Part shown: piece by piece, positions 43,368-52,572 of the stretch
How positions within the stretch are numbered: position 1 is the stretch's first letter
How the letters are laid out: each line of letters starts with the position of its first letter
Program-made: the position numbers and the translations under genes
Notes under the pieces: generated by a model
Databases searched by the model: none
The model's input: the letters and a program-made list of their open reading frames with translations, nothing else
Told to the model about the DNA's origin: nothing
Assembly (NCBI GenBank): GCA_016867495.1
Contig: VGJL01000004.1
Coordinates: 1-64,000 of the forward strand
DNA length: 64,000 bases
Direction: 5' to 3'
Source of the DNA: Candidatus Eisenbacteria bacterium
GTDB taxonomy: Bacteria > Eisenbacteria > RBG-16-71-46 > CAIMUX01 > VGJL01

Positions 43368-46300
43368 CGATGCGCGCGCGGTCATGTCCTCTGAGAGCCC
43401 CTGTCCCGCTCTTCATCGCCTGTCTGATGATCTTGGCCGCGAGCGCCGTCGCGGCTGCAGCGCCGGCATCCCAATCGGGCGACGGCGCGCGGATCGAGGG
43501 CCTCGACACGCTCGCGACCCGGACTCTCTTGCGCGCCTTCGATGGCCTCGGAATCGCGCCGGTTGAGCTCGGCTTCGACAAGCTCTATGCGGAGGACGAC
43601 ACCTTCCGCCTCGCGATCGTCGAGGAACTCCTGAACGATCCACTCCGTCTCCCGAGCTGGCAGGCGAGGACGGTCGAGGGAATCCGCCGCATCGTCGACG
43701 GGTGCCGGGACTCCCCGCACCGAATCGGGGCTCTGATCCAGGACCTGGGGGAGATCGGCGAGGCTTCGATCCGCCCGGCCCGGAGCGCGCCCGGAAGTGA
43801 CAATGCCTCCGGCGCGGTTCGAATGCGCCCTCCCGCGAGCCGGCGCCACCACGGGCGATGGGCCGGCGAGTGGGGCCGTCGCTCGGACGACAATCGCGCC
43901 GCGCCGCCGGTCTCGAGGTTCATCGACGGATGCCTCGCGGCCGAGCGGGACCTCGATCGAGCCTTCGCCCGGCTGACCGACCGGGACAGGACGACGATCC
44001 TCCTTCTGGCGCCCGCTTTCTGGGGGGACTGGGAGGATCCCGACTCCCCTGATCGATTGCGCAAGGGCGCGCTCCACCGCGAAGTCGGCTCGCCGATCGA
44101 CACGACGGGAAGAGTGACCGCGGATCCGATCCTCGATGCCGCGACGCGGCTCGATCGTTCGGCGCTGACCCTTGCCGCCTGGGAGTTCGTCAAGGCCTTC
44201 GCGGTTCTCGGCGAGGGGATCGCCGCGGGGCGCTTCGGCGAGGGGACCGCGGCAGGAGGCTCTCCATCGACAGCGGGGCGAGGCCTCCTCGACCGCGTGA
44301 GCGGCAGCGGCCGGAAGATGGAGGGGATCACAGGGAGGGTCCGCGGCGTCCACGACACTCCATGGGGACTGCTCGTCATCGGCGGAGATGGGCCAAATGT
44401 CTACTCGGCCGAGGCCCTCTCGCGGATCGCCTTCCTCATCGAGCCGGGGGGAGACGATGTCTACCGCGGCCGGATCGCTTCGGCCCTCGGCGGGCTGACC
44501 CGGTCCTTCTCGGGGATCTACGACCACGAGGGGAACGACCTCTACGACGCGCACGATCGTCCCTTCGCCCTGGGCGGGGCCGTTCTCGGCGTCGCGGCGC
44601 TCATCGATCGCTCGGGCGACGACGTCTATCGCGGAGATGACGGCGCCCAGGGAGCCGGCTTCTTCGGAGTGGGGCTTCTCTACGACGGCGCCGGCGTAGA
44701 CTTCGTGGAGGGGCGCAACTTCTGCCAGGGGGCGGGAGCCTTCGGCCTCGGGGCGCTCATCTCGAACGGCGCGGCGACGCCGCCTCCCGCGCCGAGCCCC
44801 GAGGAGGATCGCGCCTTCGCCCTGGGAATCGTGAAGGTCCCCGGCACGGGGGCCTTGCCCGTCCGCTACGACGACAACGACATCTATCAGGCCGCGCGGC
44901 AGTCGCAGGGATTCGCCTCGACCTTCGGCGTCGGCCTCCTCCACGACGAGACGGGCAACGATCTCTATCGCGCCGGCGGCCGTTACCTCCACCGCCCGCT
45001 GCGCCCGAACGACTTCCAATCCCTCTCGCAGGGATTCTCGATCGGCTTCCGTCCGCGCGCCGCGGGAGGGATCGGGATCCTGATCGACGAGGAAGGGAAC
45101 GACTTCTACAACGCCGAGATCTACGCGCAGGGGGTGAGCTACTGGTACTCGATCGGCCTGCTGCACGATCGCTGCGGCAACGACCGCTACCACGCCACCC
45201 ACTACGCCCAGGGCGCGGGGGTCCATCTCGCCGTCGGCTCGCTCTGGGACGGCGGAGGCGACGACCAGTACGTCTCGCAGTTCGGCGTGACGCAGGGGAC
45301 CGCCCACGATCTGTCGGTCGGCTTCCTGCTCGACGAGTCGGGGGACGACTACTATGTCGTCGACGGCGGCCAGGGGATGAGCATCACGAACTCCTCCGCC
45401 ATCTTCATCGACGCGATGGGCAACGACCTCTACGCCACGACCGGTGGGGGGCAGGGGACGCTCACATGGGCGCGCGGATTCTGCGGGGCGGGGATCTTCC
45501 TCGATCTCGAGGGGAAGGACACATACCCCGCGCACTCCGGCGGGAAGGACGGCGCCGTCTGGAGCCACGACCTCTACGCCCTGGGGATCGACCTCGATCG
45601 CGACCTGCAGCTTCCCGGGGAGACGACTCCTGACATCGTCCTGACCGCGCAAGACACCGTGCGCTCCGTGAAGGATCTCTTCGCCGAAGCCTCGATCTGG
45701 GAGGTCGGAAGCGCGCGGGAGAAGGTCCGCCGCGCCCGCAAGGCGCTTTCCACGAAGGGGCGCGAGGCGATCGAATACGTCCTGCGGGAGAAGATGGCGA
45801 GCGACGACGGCCTCGAGTACCGGGCGATCCTGGAGGTCGGGCAGACCGACCCCGAGCTGTTCACCCGCCGCATCCTGGCGCGCCTCGACGATCCGAACGG
45901 GCAGGTGCAGCGCAACGTGATCGCGCTGCTGGGAGAGATGACGCGGAAGGAGGGGCGCCTGCCTCTGGAGGGGTTGCTCTCGCGGGCGGAGCAGGAGAAG
46001 AACTGGACGAGAGTCGTCCAGGCGTTGGGGAGGATAGGCGAGCCGGTGTCGGCGCCCGCGATTCGACCCTTCCTTGGCGATCCGTCCGAGCGCAGGAGGA
46101 TCGCCGCCTGCGTCGCGCTCGCATCCATCAAGGACACCCTCTCCGTTTCGGCGATGGCGGCCCTCCTCGATGATCCGCTCCTCACGGTCCGATCGGCCGC
46201 TTCCTCGGCTCTGCAGTCCCTCGGGGCGGCCGCGGTGGCTCCGACGGCCGAAACCCTGGGCGGCGCCGGCGGTGGCCGGCCGGCCGGAGAGTCGGACCCG

Positions 46301-46612
46301 GCGCGCGAGCATCAGATCAGAGTCAAGGTCGAGACGATCGGGAAGATCATGGTCGCGTTGGAGGGCAAGGCGGACGAGCGGAGCCTCCGCGCGCGCCGAC
46401 TCGCCGTCGAGACGCTTCTGGCGGAGATGGATCGGCTGCCGCCTCACGCCCCTGCGACCGCGGCTTCCGCGGGAGCGGCCCGCGCCGCGGCGATAGGCGC
46501 CTTGATGAAGGCCGGCGATGAGAAGACGAAGGAGGCGGTCGCCGCGCGCATGAAGGGCGAGACCGATCCGCTCGTGCTGCGGACGTACGAGATGGCTCTC
46601 TCCAGGGAGTAG
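43361..46612 (+). CDS. Exported protein with ~12 GND-Y/QG solenoid-like repeats and C-terminal HEAT repeats
   Basis: A 1083-residue protein. A signal peptide is at about 10-35 (LFIACLMILAASAVAAAA). A ~320-residue unassigned helical region follows. About residues 363-730 hold about twelve tandem repeats of roughly 23-30 residues with the pattern G-[ND]-D-x-Y, then QG, then a hydrophobic GLLxD strand. Examples are GNDFYNAEIYAQGVSYWYS, GNDRYHATHYAQG and SGDDYYVVDGGQGM. They look like a calcium-binding-type beta-solenoid, but the family is not known to me. The last ~300 residues are helical pairs of HEAT/PBS type (LGRIGEPVSAPAIRPFLGD, ACVALASIKDTLSVSAM). A scaffold role at the envelope is inferred. 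Confidence 0.75.
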   Translation: MVTMRARSCPLRAPVPLFIACLMILAASAVAAAAPASQSGDGARIEGLDTLATRTLLRAFDGLGIAPVELGFDKLYAEDDTFRLAIVEELLNDPLRLPSWQARTVEGIRRIVDGCRDSPHRIGALIQDLGEIGEASIRPARSAPGSDNASGAVRMRPPASRRHHGRWAGEWGRRSDDNRAAPPVSRFIDGCLAAERDLDRAFARLTDRDRTTILLLAPAFWGDWEDPDSPDRLRKGALHREVGSPIDTTGRVTADPILDAATRLDRSALTLAAWEFVKAFAVLGEGIAAGRFGEGTAAGGSPSTAGRGLLDRVSGSGRKMEGITGRVRGVHDTPWGLLVIGGDGPNVYSAEALSRIAFLIEPGGDDVYRGRIASALGGLTRSFSGIYDHEGNDLYDAHDRPFALGGAVLGVAALIDRSGDDVYRGDDGAQGAGFFGVGLLYDGAGVDFVEGRNFCQGAGAFGLGALISNGAATPPPAPSPEEDRAFALGIVKVPGTGALPVRYDDNDIYQAARQSQGFASTFGVGLLHDETGNDLYRAGGRYLHRPLRPNDFQSLSQGFSIGFRPRAAGGIGILIDEEGNDFYNAEIYAQGVSYWYSIGLLHDRCGNDRYHATHYAQGAGVHLAVGSLWDGGGDDQYVSQFGVTQGTAHDLSVGFLLDESGDDYYVVDGGQGMSITNSSAIFIDAMGNDLYATTGGGQGTLTWARGFCGAGIFLDLEGKDTYPAHSGGKDGAVWSHDLYALGIDLDRDLQLPGETTPDIVLTAQDTVRSVKDLFAEASIWEVGSAREKVRRARKALSTKGREAIEYVLREKMASDDGLEYRAILEVGQTDPELFTRRILARLDDPNGQVQRNVIALLGEMTRKEGRLPLEGLLSRAEQEKNWTRVVQALGRIGEPVSAPAIRPFLGDPSERRRIAACVALASIKDTLSVSAMAALLDDPLLTVRSAASSALQSLGAAAVAPTAETLGGAGGGRPAGESDPAREHQIRVKVETIGKIMVALEGKADERSLRARRLAVETLLAEMDRLPPHAPATAASAGAARAAAIGALMKAGDEKTKEAVAARMKGETDPLVLRTYEMALSRE

Positions 46613-46641
46613 GAGGCGCTCTCCGGGATGCTGAATTGACT

Positions 46642-46665
46642 AGGGCGGCCTCTAGCGGCCGCCCT
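46642..46665. terminator. Strong hairpin between solenoid gene and tRNA-Leu
   Basis: AGGGCGGCC (46642-46650) and GGCCGCCCT (46657-46665), perfect 9-bp stem with 6-nt loop, placed between two convergent units. Confidence 0.65.
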
Positions 46666-46674
46666 CTGTCGCTG

Positions 46675-46758
46675 TGCGGAAGGGGGGAGTTGAACCCCCA
46701 CGAGGGAACCCTCACTGGACCCTGAACCCAGCGCGTCTACCAGTTCCGCCACTTCCGC
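46675..46758 (-). tRNA. tRNA-Leu (CAG)
   Basis: An 84-nt class II tRNA on the minus strand. The acceptor stem GCGGAAG pairs with CTTCCGC, and the variable arm is long. The anticodon loop TTCAGGG gives anticodon CAG. The T-loop reads TTCAACT. CCA is not encoded. Confidence 0.95.
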
Positions 46759-46829
46759 AAAACCCTGGGATTCCGGGGCCGAGATGGTATGCTAGGCGCT
46801 CGTCACCATCGAGTCAAGCGGAGGTCAGA

Positions 46830-47318
46830 ATGCCCGCCCCACGCGCCGGCGTGACGCCGGAGGGGATCCAGAAGGTCGTGCAGAATCGGCGGGCCCGGCA
46901 CGACTACTTCATCCTCGAGTCGATCGAGGCGGGAATCGAGCTGCGGGGCACCGAAGTCAAGAGCATCAGGGCGGGGAAGGTGAACCTTGGGGACGCCTAC
47001 GCGCAGGTCATCGGGGACGAGGCGTGGCTGCTGCAGATGCATGTCAGCCCATACGAGCAGGGGAATCGATTCAACCACGACCCCCTGCGCAAGCGAAAGC
47101 TCCTCCTCCACCGCCGTCAGATCCTCCGCCTGCGCCAGCACACGCAGGAGAAGGGGCTGACTTTGATCCCGCTCTCCCTCTACTTCAAGGGCCGGCACCT
47201 GAAGATCGAGCTGGGGCTCGCGAAGGGCAAGCGCTACCACGACCGGCGCGAGGATGTCGCGCGCCGGGACGCGCAGAGGGAGATCGACCGCGCGATGCGG
47301 GGGGACCGTGAGAGGTAG
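46830..47318 (+). CDS. smpB: SsrA-binding protein SmpB
   Basis: A 162-residue RNA-binding protein that delivers tmRNA to stalled ribosomes. It shows NRRARHDYFILESIEAGIEL, GTEVKSIRAGKVNLGDAY and the C-terminal LAKGKRYHDRREDVARRD. Start ATG 46830 follows GGAGG (46820-46824); upstream in-frame sequence is the antisense of tRNA-Leu. Its RNA partner ssrA is 5.4 kb to the right. The GTG start of the next gene lies inside its last codons. Confidence 0.95.
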   Translation: MPAPRAGVTPEGIQKVVQNRRARHDYFILESIEAGIELRGTEVKSIRAGKVNLGDAYAQVIGDEAWLLQMHVSPYEQGNRFNHDPLRKRKLLLHRRQILRLRQHTQEKGLTLIPLSLYFKGRHLKIELGLAKGKRYHDRREDVARRDAQREIDRAMRGDRER

Positions 47319-48789
47319 GCTCGATCTCGGATCCCGTCTCCTCCTGGCGGCGCTCTTCCACGCGCTCCTGTGCATCTCCAGCTCCTCCGCTCTCGCCGCC
47401 CCGGCCTTCATCGACCCCGACTCCGTCGTCATCGTCCTCCCGCAGGACGGCCGGCCGCCGCAAACCGTCCCGATCGTCGATCGGGAGGGCCGCCGCTATC
47501 TTCCCCTGGTCTCCGTGGCGCGCGCCCTCGGCGTTCCCTTCTCGTGGGATCCCTATGCCTACAGGGGTTGGCTCGAGACCGATTCGGTGCGCACCCGTTT
47601 CACATTCGACAGTTCTCTCCTCCTGCACGGCGCGGATCTGGTGCAGATGGACGACGCCGTCTCCTACGATCGTCACGGCGTCCTGATGCCGATCGACTAC
47701 CTCGCCGTGCTCAAGGAGGCCCTGAGCGCGGGCCGGTCGATCTCCTGGAGGAAAGCGGAGGGGAAGTTCGTCTGGGGCAGCTCCTCGCCGCGATTCAGCC
47801 ATGTGCGCCACGCGCAGGTGGGGCATCGCAGCAGCGTCCGCCTGAGCGGCCCCCGCCCGGATCGCAGCATCCTGCTCTGGTCTCCCGTCGCCGGGCTCGA
47901 CGTGCTGTTGGAGGGCGTCGCGCCCCATGCCGAGAGCCTTGTCGTGAGCCCCGCCCGCGGCCTGCTCGACGTGAGAGAGGTGACCGGATGGGGTCGCGGG
48001 AGCCGGATCCACGTGCATGTCGACCCTCGCGCCCTCGGCGCTTCGATGAGCTACGACGAGCGAGAGGGATTCCTCGAGCTGGCCGCGACGACATCCATCG
48101 ATGAGGTCGACCGGGGGAGGTTGCGGCCTCTCCGCCGCGCGGAGATGCCACGATCTGCCGGGGTGGAGGGCCCGATCCTCCTCTCGACCTGGACGGACGC
48201 GACCCGCGATCCGGCCGAGGCGGCCTACGCCCTCGGAGACATCGCCGACAGGATCGCGCGGATCCTGGCCGATACGCTCGGGCTGGAGGCGCTCTACATC
48301 GCCGATGTCGCCGCCCCGGAGGAGTTCGCGGCTCGCGCGAACCGCGCGCGCGCGCGTTGCGCGGTCGCCTTCAAGCTCGACTCCTACGGAACCGGCGCCG
48401 GACAGGTCCAGGTCTGGGCGCCCCTGGCCCGCTTGCGGTGGGAGGCGCTCAGCCAGGATGAGACCGCCCGATCGGCCGCCGCCCGGCTCCTCCTCTGGAG
48501 CGAGACGCCTCTTCTGTCCGCGGGCGCATCGGAGCAGCTCGCGGCGACGATCGCCTCTCACCTCGAGTCGCTTCTCGCGCCCGATGTGGTCGTGCGCGGG
48601 CGCCGTCCCTCCCGCTGGCTCGAGGGATTGACGATGCCCGCGGTGCTCGTCTATCCCGCCCTCACCAACGACCCGATCTCCCTCGAGAGGCTCCTCGATC
48701 CCATGAAGCGGGCCGAGTTCGCCCGCTCGATCGCCTTTGGGATCTCCGAGGCCCTCACGCTCGGGACCTACGAGGAGGTCCGTCTGTGA
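47308..48789 (+). CDS. Amidase_3-like pseudoenzyme (N-acetylmuramoyl-L-alanine amidase fold)
   Basis: A 493-residue exported protein. A signal peptide is at about 10-27. An N-terminal domain like those of copper-amine-oxidase/amidase N-regions follows (VPIVDREGRRYLPLVSVARALGV). The C-terminal part follows the Amidase_3 layout: a segment like the AN..ADLFVSIHAN motif reads ANRARARCAVAFKLDSYG, and the closing PAVLVE-type motif reads MPAVLVYPALTNDP. The zinc-binding His/Glu residues expected at DPGHGG, SIHAN and LVEVG are all absent, so hydrolase activity is unlikely. Start GTG 47308 overlaps smpB. The next start overlaps its stop. Confidence 0.65.
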   Translation: MRGRLDLGSRLLLAALFHALLCISSSSALAAPAFIDPDSVVIVLPQDGRPPQTVPIVDREGRRYLPLVSVARALGVPFSWDPYAYRGWLETDSVRTRFTFDSSLLLHGADLVQMDDAVSYDRHGVLMPIDYLAVLKEALSAGRSISWRKAEGKFVWGSSSPRFSHVRHAQVGHRSSVRLSGPRPDRSILLWSPVAGLDVLLEGVAPHAESLVVSPARGLLDVREVTGWGRGSRIHVHVDPRALGASMSYDEREGFLELAATTSIDEVDRGRLRPLRRAEMPRSAGVEGPILLSTWTDATRDPAEAAYALGDIADRIARILADTLGLEALYIADVAAPEEFAARANRARARCAVAFKLDSYGTGAGQVQVWAPLARLRWEALSQDETARSAAARLLLWSETPLLSAGASEQLAATIASHLESLLAPDVVVRGRRPSRWLEGLTMPAVLVYPALTNDPISLERLLDPMKRAEFARSIAFGISEALTLGTYEEVRL

Positions 48790-49349
48790 GGCGGCTGGGC
48801 TGGATCCTCGCGCTGGCTCTTGTCGTGGCCGGCGGCCTTCTGCTCGTGCGTGGGCTCGCCCGCCTCATCCAGCAGCCGCAGGAGGTCGAGGCGCGCGGCG
48901 TCCCGCCCGGCTCTCCGCTGCGAGCCGTGCGACTCTACTTCGGGGCGACCGACCATGTGGGGCTCGTCTCGGAGGAGAGGGTCATCCTCGATCCCGGGAG
49001 CGTCGAGACGCTCGCCGCGGCCGTAGCGACCGAGGTCCTGGCGGGCCCGACGGACGGAGTGACCGGTTTCTCTTCAGCGACGGCCGTCCGCGCCTTCTAC
49101 CTCACTCCCGACGGCACCGGCTACCTCGATCTTTCGCAGGATGTCCTGAGGCGGTGGCCGCGCGGCGACGGTCTCGAGTGGGTGAGCGTGGGATCGCTCG
49201 TCCGCTCGATCGCCGAGAACGTCCCGGCGGTGCGCGCGGTGCAGATTCTCGTCGAGGGGCGGGTGGTGGAGCGCACCCCGGGCTCGATCCCCCTCGATCT
49301 TCCGCTCGTCCCCGAGGCGTTCGGAACGACGGGCGAGGTGCTACCGTAG
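48786..49349 (+). CDS. GerMN-domain protein
   Basis: A 187-residue protein with an N-terminal membrane anchor (WILALALVVAGGLLLV). A GerMN domain follows (VRLYFGATDHVGLVSEERVI, then VATEVLAGPTDGVTGFSSA, then GYLDLSQDV and NVPAVRAVQILVEGR). GerMN proteins act at the cell wall, and in Bacillus gerM lies beside racE and rph. The same neighbourhood is seen here (amidase-like, GerMN, murI, rph, rdgB). Start GTG 48786 overlaps the upstream TGA. Confidence 0.85.
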   Translation: MRRLGWILALALVVAGGLLLVRGLARLIQQPQEVEARGVPPGSPLRAVRLYFGATDHVGLVSEERVILDPGSVETLAAAVATEVLAGPTDGVTGFSSATAVRAFYLTPDGTGYLDLSQDVLRRWPRGDGLEWVSVGSLVRSIAENVPAVRAVQILVEGRVVERTPGSIPLDLPLVPEAFGTTGEVLP

Positions 49350-49418
49350 TGGGACGATGGCAGCGCGACCCGCTTGGGCGCCGCTCCGAGTCGCTAGATT
49401 CCGTCTAGGGGGATTCCG

Positions 49419-50291
49419 ATGACCGATTCGATGGCCGCTTCACGGGACAGAGGGGAACCGCGCGATCAGCGGGATCTGCCGATCGGCGTCTTCGATTCGG
49501 GGATCGGCGGGCTCACGGTGGTGCGGGAGATCCTCCGCCAGCTGCCCGGCGAGAACGTGGTCTACTTCGGGGACTCCGCGCGCGTCCCCTACGGCGGCAA
49601 GTCGCCCGAGACGGTGACCCGCTTCTCGATCGAGAACACCCACTTCCTCGCGCGGCGCGGCATCAAGTTCCTGGTCGTCGCCTGCAACACGGCGAGCGCG
49701 CTGGCCCTGCCCGTCCTGCAGCGGAGGTTCGATCTGCCGATGATCGGCGTGATCGATCCGGGCGCGCGGGAGGCCGTCCAGAGGACGCGGAACGGGAAGA
49801 TCGGCGTGATCGGGACGACGGGAACCGTCGGCTCGCGCGCCTATGACCGGGCGATCGCCGAGATCGCGCCCGACTGCTCCGTCGAGGCCGCGGCCTGCCC
49901 GCTCTTCGTTCCCCTCGCCGAGGAGGGCTGGACGGAAGGGGAGATCCCCCTGGGCATCGCGAGGACCTACCTCGATCCCCTGCGCGGAAGCGGCGTCGAC
50001 ACGGTGATCCTGGGCTGCACGCACTACCCGCTTCTGCGGGGTGTGATCGCCGATGCGCTCGGCGCGGAGATCCTCCTGATCGATACGGCCGAGGTGACCG
50101 TGGCGGAGGTTCGCCGCCGGCTCGAGGAGCGGGGGCTCCTGCGTCCCCCGGGCGCTGGGGACGGCGAGCGGCATTTCTTCCTGAGCGATGTCCCCGTGCG
50201 TTTCCGCGAGATCGGCGGCAGGTTCCTCGGCGAGCCGATCGACGACCTCGCATGGATCGAGCAGTCGGACATCCCATGGTACGAGAGGTGA
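49419..50291 (+). CDS. murI: Glutamate racemase
   Basis: A 290-residue enzyme making D-glutamate for peptidoglycan. Family signatures: IGVFDSGIGGLTVVRE, YFGDSARVPYGGKS, the two catalytic cysteines in VACNTASA (Cys89) and LGCTHYPLL (Cys200), and VIGTTGTV. The first ~20 residues are a charged extension before the first strand. A TAGATT box at 49395-49400 may be a -10 element without a clear -35. Confidence 0.95.
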   Translation: MTDSMAASRDRGEPRDQRDLPIGVFDSGIGGLTVVREILRQLPGENVVYFGDSARVPYGGKSPETVTRFSIENTHFLARRGIKFLVVACNTASALALPVLQRRFDLPMIGVIDPGAREAVQRTRNGKIGVIGTTGTVGSRAYDRAIAEIAPDCSVEAAACPLFVPLAEEGWTEGEIPLGIARTYLDPLRGSGVDTVILGCTHYPLLRGVIADALGAEILLIDTAEVTVAEVRRRLEERGLLRPPGAGDGERHFFLSDVPVRFREIGGRFLGEPIDDLAWIEQSDIPWYER

Positions 50292-50299
50292 CGGGAGCG

Positions 50300-51106
50300 A
50301 TGGCTACGCCGAGACGGGGCGGGAACCCAGGAAGCGAGCTCGGGGCCGGACGCGAAGGCGCCGGCGCGCGCGCGGACGGTCGCGGAACGCTGCGGATGAG
50401 GCCGATCCGCATCCTGCGCGGCGTCCTGGCGCACGCGGAGGGTTCGGCTCTCATCCGCATCGGCAGGACGCAGGTCCTCTGCGCGGCCAGTGTGGAGGAG
50501 AGGGTCCCGGTCTGGCTGCGAGGCCGCGGGCAGGGGTGGCTCACGGCGGAGTACGGCATGCTCCCCTGCTCGGTTCCCAACCGGGCGCAGCGGGGAAAGA
50601 CCTCCGGACGCTCGTTCGAGATCCAGAGGCTGATCGGAAGGAGCCTGCGGGCGGTGACCGACCTCTCCGTCCTCGGGGATCGCACGATCACGATCGACTG
50701 CGACGTGATCGAGGCCGACGGCGGGACCCGTGTCGCCTCGATCACGGCGGGATGGATCGCCCTCCACGATTGCGTCGAGCGGCTCCGCGAGAAGGGGCTT
50801 CTCAAGAAGGATCCCCTCAAGGACCGCGTGGCGGCCGTCAGCGTGGGGCTCGTCGACGGCGCGGGGATCCTCGATCTCTCCCACTCCGAGGACTCGCGCG
50901 CCCAGGTCGATCTCAACGTCGTCGGCACGGCCGGGGGGCTCCTGGTCGAGGTCCAGGGGGCCGCGGAGGGGGATCCGTTCCGGGAGGAGGATCTGCGGAT
51001 GTTGGTGCGGATCGGCCGGCGCGGCCTGGCGGCGATGCTCCGCGCCCAGGAGAAGGCCCTGGCTCGCCCGCCCTCGCCCGGCGTCGACCTGGTCAAGGCG
51101 CCATGA
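50300..51106 (+). CDS. rph: Ribonuclease PH
   Basis: A 268-residue phosphorolytic 3'-exoribonuclease that trims tRNA 3' ends. Motifs: RADGRGTLRMRPIRI, the phosphate-binding SGRSFEIQRLIGRSLRAV, TITIDCDVIEADGGTR and SEDSRAQVDLNVV. The N-terminus has about 25 extra low-complexity residues. It lies 8 nt after murI, and its TGA overlaps the ATG of rdgB (ATGA), so the three form one operon. Confidence 0.95.
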   Translation: MATPRRGGNPGSELGAGREGAGARADGRGTLRMRPIRILRGVLAHAEGSALIRIGRTQVLCAASVEERVPVWLRGRGQGWLTAEYGMLPCSVPNRAQRGKTSGRSFEIQRLIGRSLRAVTDLSVLGDRTITIDCDVIEADGGTRVASITAGWIALHDCVERLREKGLLKKDPLKDRVAAVSVGLVDGAGILDLSHSEDSRAQVDLNVVGTAGGLLVEVQGAAEGDPFREEDLRMLVRIGRRGLAAMLRAQEKALARPPSPGVDLVKAP

Positions 51107-51702
51107 GGATCGTCCTGGCGACCGCCAACAGGGACAAGGTGCGCGAGCTGCGCCACGCGCTGGAGGGGCTCGCTGTCGAGATCCTGACGCGCGACGACTT
51201 CCCGGGGGTCCCGGATGTGACGGAGGACGGCCGCACGCTCGAGGAGAACGCCCTCAAGAAGGCTCGCGCTCTCTGCGCGGCGACAGGGTTGGTTGCCGTG
51301 GGAGATGACACGGGGCTCGAGGTGGCGGCCCTCGGCGGCGCGCCGGGGGTCTACAGCAGCCGGTTCGCCGGCGCAGGCGCCACCTACGCGGAGAATGTCC
51401 AGAAGCTCCTGCGGGAGATGGACGGGGTGCCGATGGAGCGGCGCGGAGCGCGATTCCGCTGCGTGATCGCCCTCATCGAGCCGAGCGGGGCGGAGATTCT
51501 CGTCGATGGAACCTGCGACGGGACGATCCTGACCGGGCCGCGCGGCGATGGGGGTTTCGGCTACGATCCGATCTTCTCGGTTCCGCCCGAGGGTCGAACC
51601 TTCGCCGAGATGACGATGGAGGAGAAGGACAGGATCAGCCACCGCGGGCGGGCGATGGCATCCATGAGGAGGCTTCTCGCGGAACGCTTCCTGCTTGGCT
51701 AG
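51103..51702 (+). CDS. rdgB: XTP/dITP pyrophosphatase (RdgB/HAM1)
   Basis: A 199-residue house-cleaning enzyme hydrolysing deaminated purine triphosphates. Signatures: VLATANRDKVRELR, EDGRTLEENALKKAR, VGDDTGLEV, GGAPGVYSSRFAG and GFGYDPIF. The start ATG overlaps the stop of rph. It ends six bases before the tRNA-Arg gene, which is read on the opposite strand. Confidence 0.95.
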   Translation: MRIVLATANRDKVRELRHALEGLAVEILTRDDFPGVPDVTEDGRTLEENALKKARALCAATGLVAVGDDTGLEVAALGGAPGVYSSRFAGAGATYAENVQKLLREMDGVPMERRGARFRCVIALIEPSGAEILVDGTCDGTILTGPRGDGGFGYDPIFSVPPEGRTFAEMTMEEKDRISHRGRAMASMRRLLAERFLLG

Positions 51703-51704
51703 GC

Positions 51705-51781
51705 TGGCGCGCCCGGAGGGACTCGAACCCCCGACCCGCGGATTAGAAATCCGCTGCTCTATCCACCTGAGCTACGGGCGC
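51705..51781 (-). tRNA. tRNA-Arg (TCT)
   Basis: A 77-nt minus-strand tRNA including an encoded CCA end (51705-51707). Acceptor GCGCCCG/CGGGCGC, anticodon loop TTTCTAA giving TCT, and T-loop TTCGAGT. Confidence 0.95.
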
Positions 51782-51814
51782 GTGTTGGCGTGGCCGGAGG
51801 CCTGGCAATGGGAA

Positions 51815-51891
51815 TGGGGTGGATGATGGGGCTCGAACCCACGACATCTGGAACCACAATCCAGTGCTCTGCCAATTGAGCTACATCCACC
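51815..51891 (-). tRNA. tRNA-His (GTG)
   Basis: A 77-nt minus-strand tRNA with encoded CCA. The extra G-1 (51891) faces C73, the histidine identity pair. The anticodon loop TTGTGGT gives GTG. Confidence 0.95.
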
Positions 51892-51914
51892 GCCATGTTC
51901 TTGTGGAGAAGCCT

Positions 51915-51988
<74 letters not shown>

Positions 51989-52092
51989 AAAAGGGACTGC
52001 CATGGGGCGCAGAAGGAAGCCTACGGCACCCGGCCCGGGTTGACAAGGGGCTTGGACCGCCGGCCGGATGGGCCGGGAAGGAGCTGGATTCG

Positions 52093-52566
52093 ATGGGAAG
52101 TCTGAACAAGGTCATGCTGATCGGGAACCTCGGGGCCGATCCTGAGATCCGCCGCACCCAGTCGGGGCAGGTCGTCGCCACCCTGCGCCTCGCCACGAAC
52201 GAGAGATGGGGCGACCGCGACGGGAACCAGCAGGAGCGGACCGAATGGCACCGCGTCATCGCCTGGGGCCGGCTTGCGGAGGTCTCAGAGCAGTATCTGC
52301 GGAAGGGGCGCCAGGTCTACGTCGAGGGACGCCTGCAGACGCGCCAGTGGCAGGATCAGGAGGGGAAGACCCGCTATTCGACGGAGGTGGTCGCGCAGAA
52401 CCTCCAGATGCTGGGATCCCGGGGCGCCGGAGGCGAGCCCGACATGGAAAGGGATCGGGGAGCGATGCCGGCCGGGGTGTCGCGGACGGCCGTTCCCGAG
52501 GGGCAGCCCGAGTACGACGATTCCGGCCCTGTCGGCCAGGGGGACGACAGCGACCTTCCGTTCTGA
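52093..52566 (+). CDS. ssb: Single-stranded DNA-binding protein
   Basis: A 157-residue SSB with the OB-fold pattern [25 protein letters not shown]-like [23 protein letters not shown] and [12 protein letters not shown] flexible Gly/Pro/Asp-rich linker ends in the acidic tip DDSDLPF that recruits partner proteins. Start ATG 52093 was chosen at the conserved MGSLNKV. A TTGACA (52040-52045) stands upstream without a convincing -10. Confidence 0.96.
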   Translation: MGSLNKVMLIGNLGADPEIRRTQSGQVVATLRLATNERWGDRDGNQQERTEWHRVIAWGRLAEVSEQYLRKGRQVYVEGRLQTRQWQDQEGKTRYSTEVVAQNLQMLGSRGAGGEPDMERDRGAMPAGVSRTAVPEGQPEYDDSGPVGQGDDSDLPF

Positions 52567-52572
52567 GCCGGT

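Noticed and set aside
43382-46447. A 1021-codon minus-strand open frame
   Set aside because: It is the antisense of the repeat/HEAT protein; its apparent repeats mirror those of the plus strand.
49372-49400. Promoter for murI (TAGATT at 49395)
   Set aside because: The only -35 candidate, TTGGGC, is 15 nt away, so the pairing is poor; cotranscription with upstream genes is as likely.
52040-52068. Promoter for ssb (TTGACA at 52040)
   Set aside because: No -10-like hexamer occurs 16-19 nt downstream.
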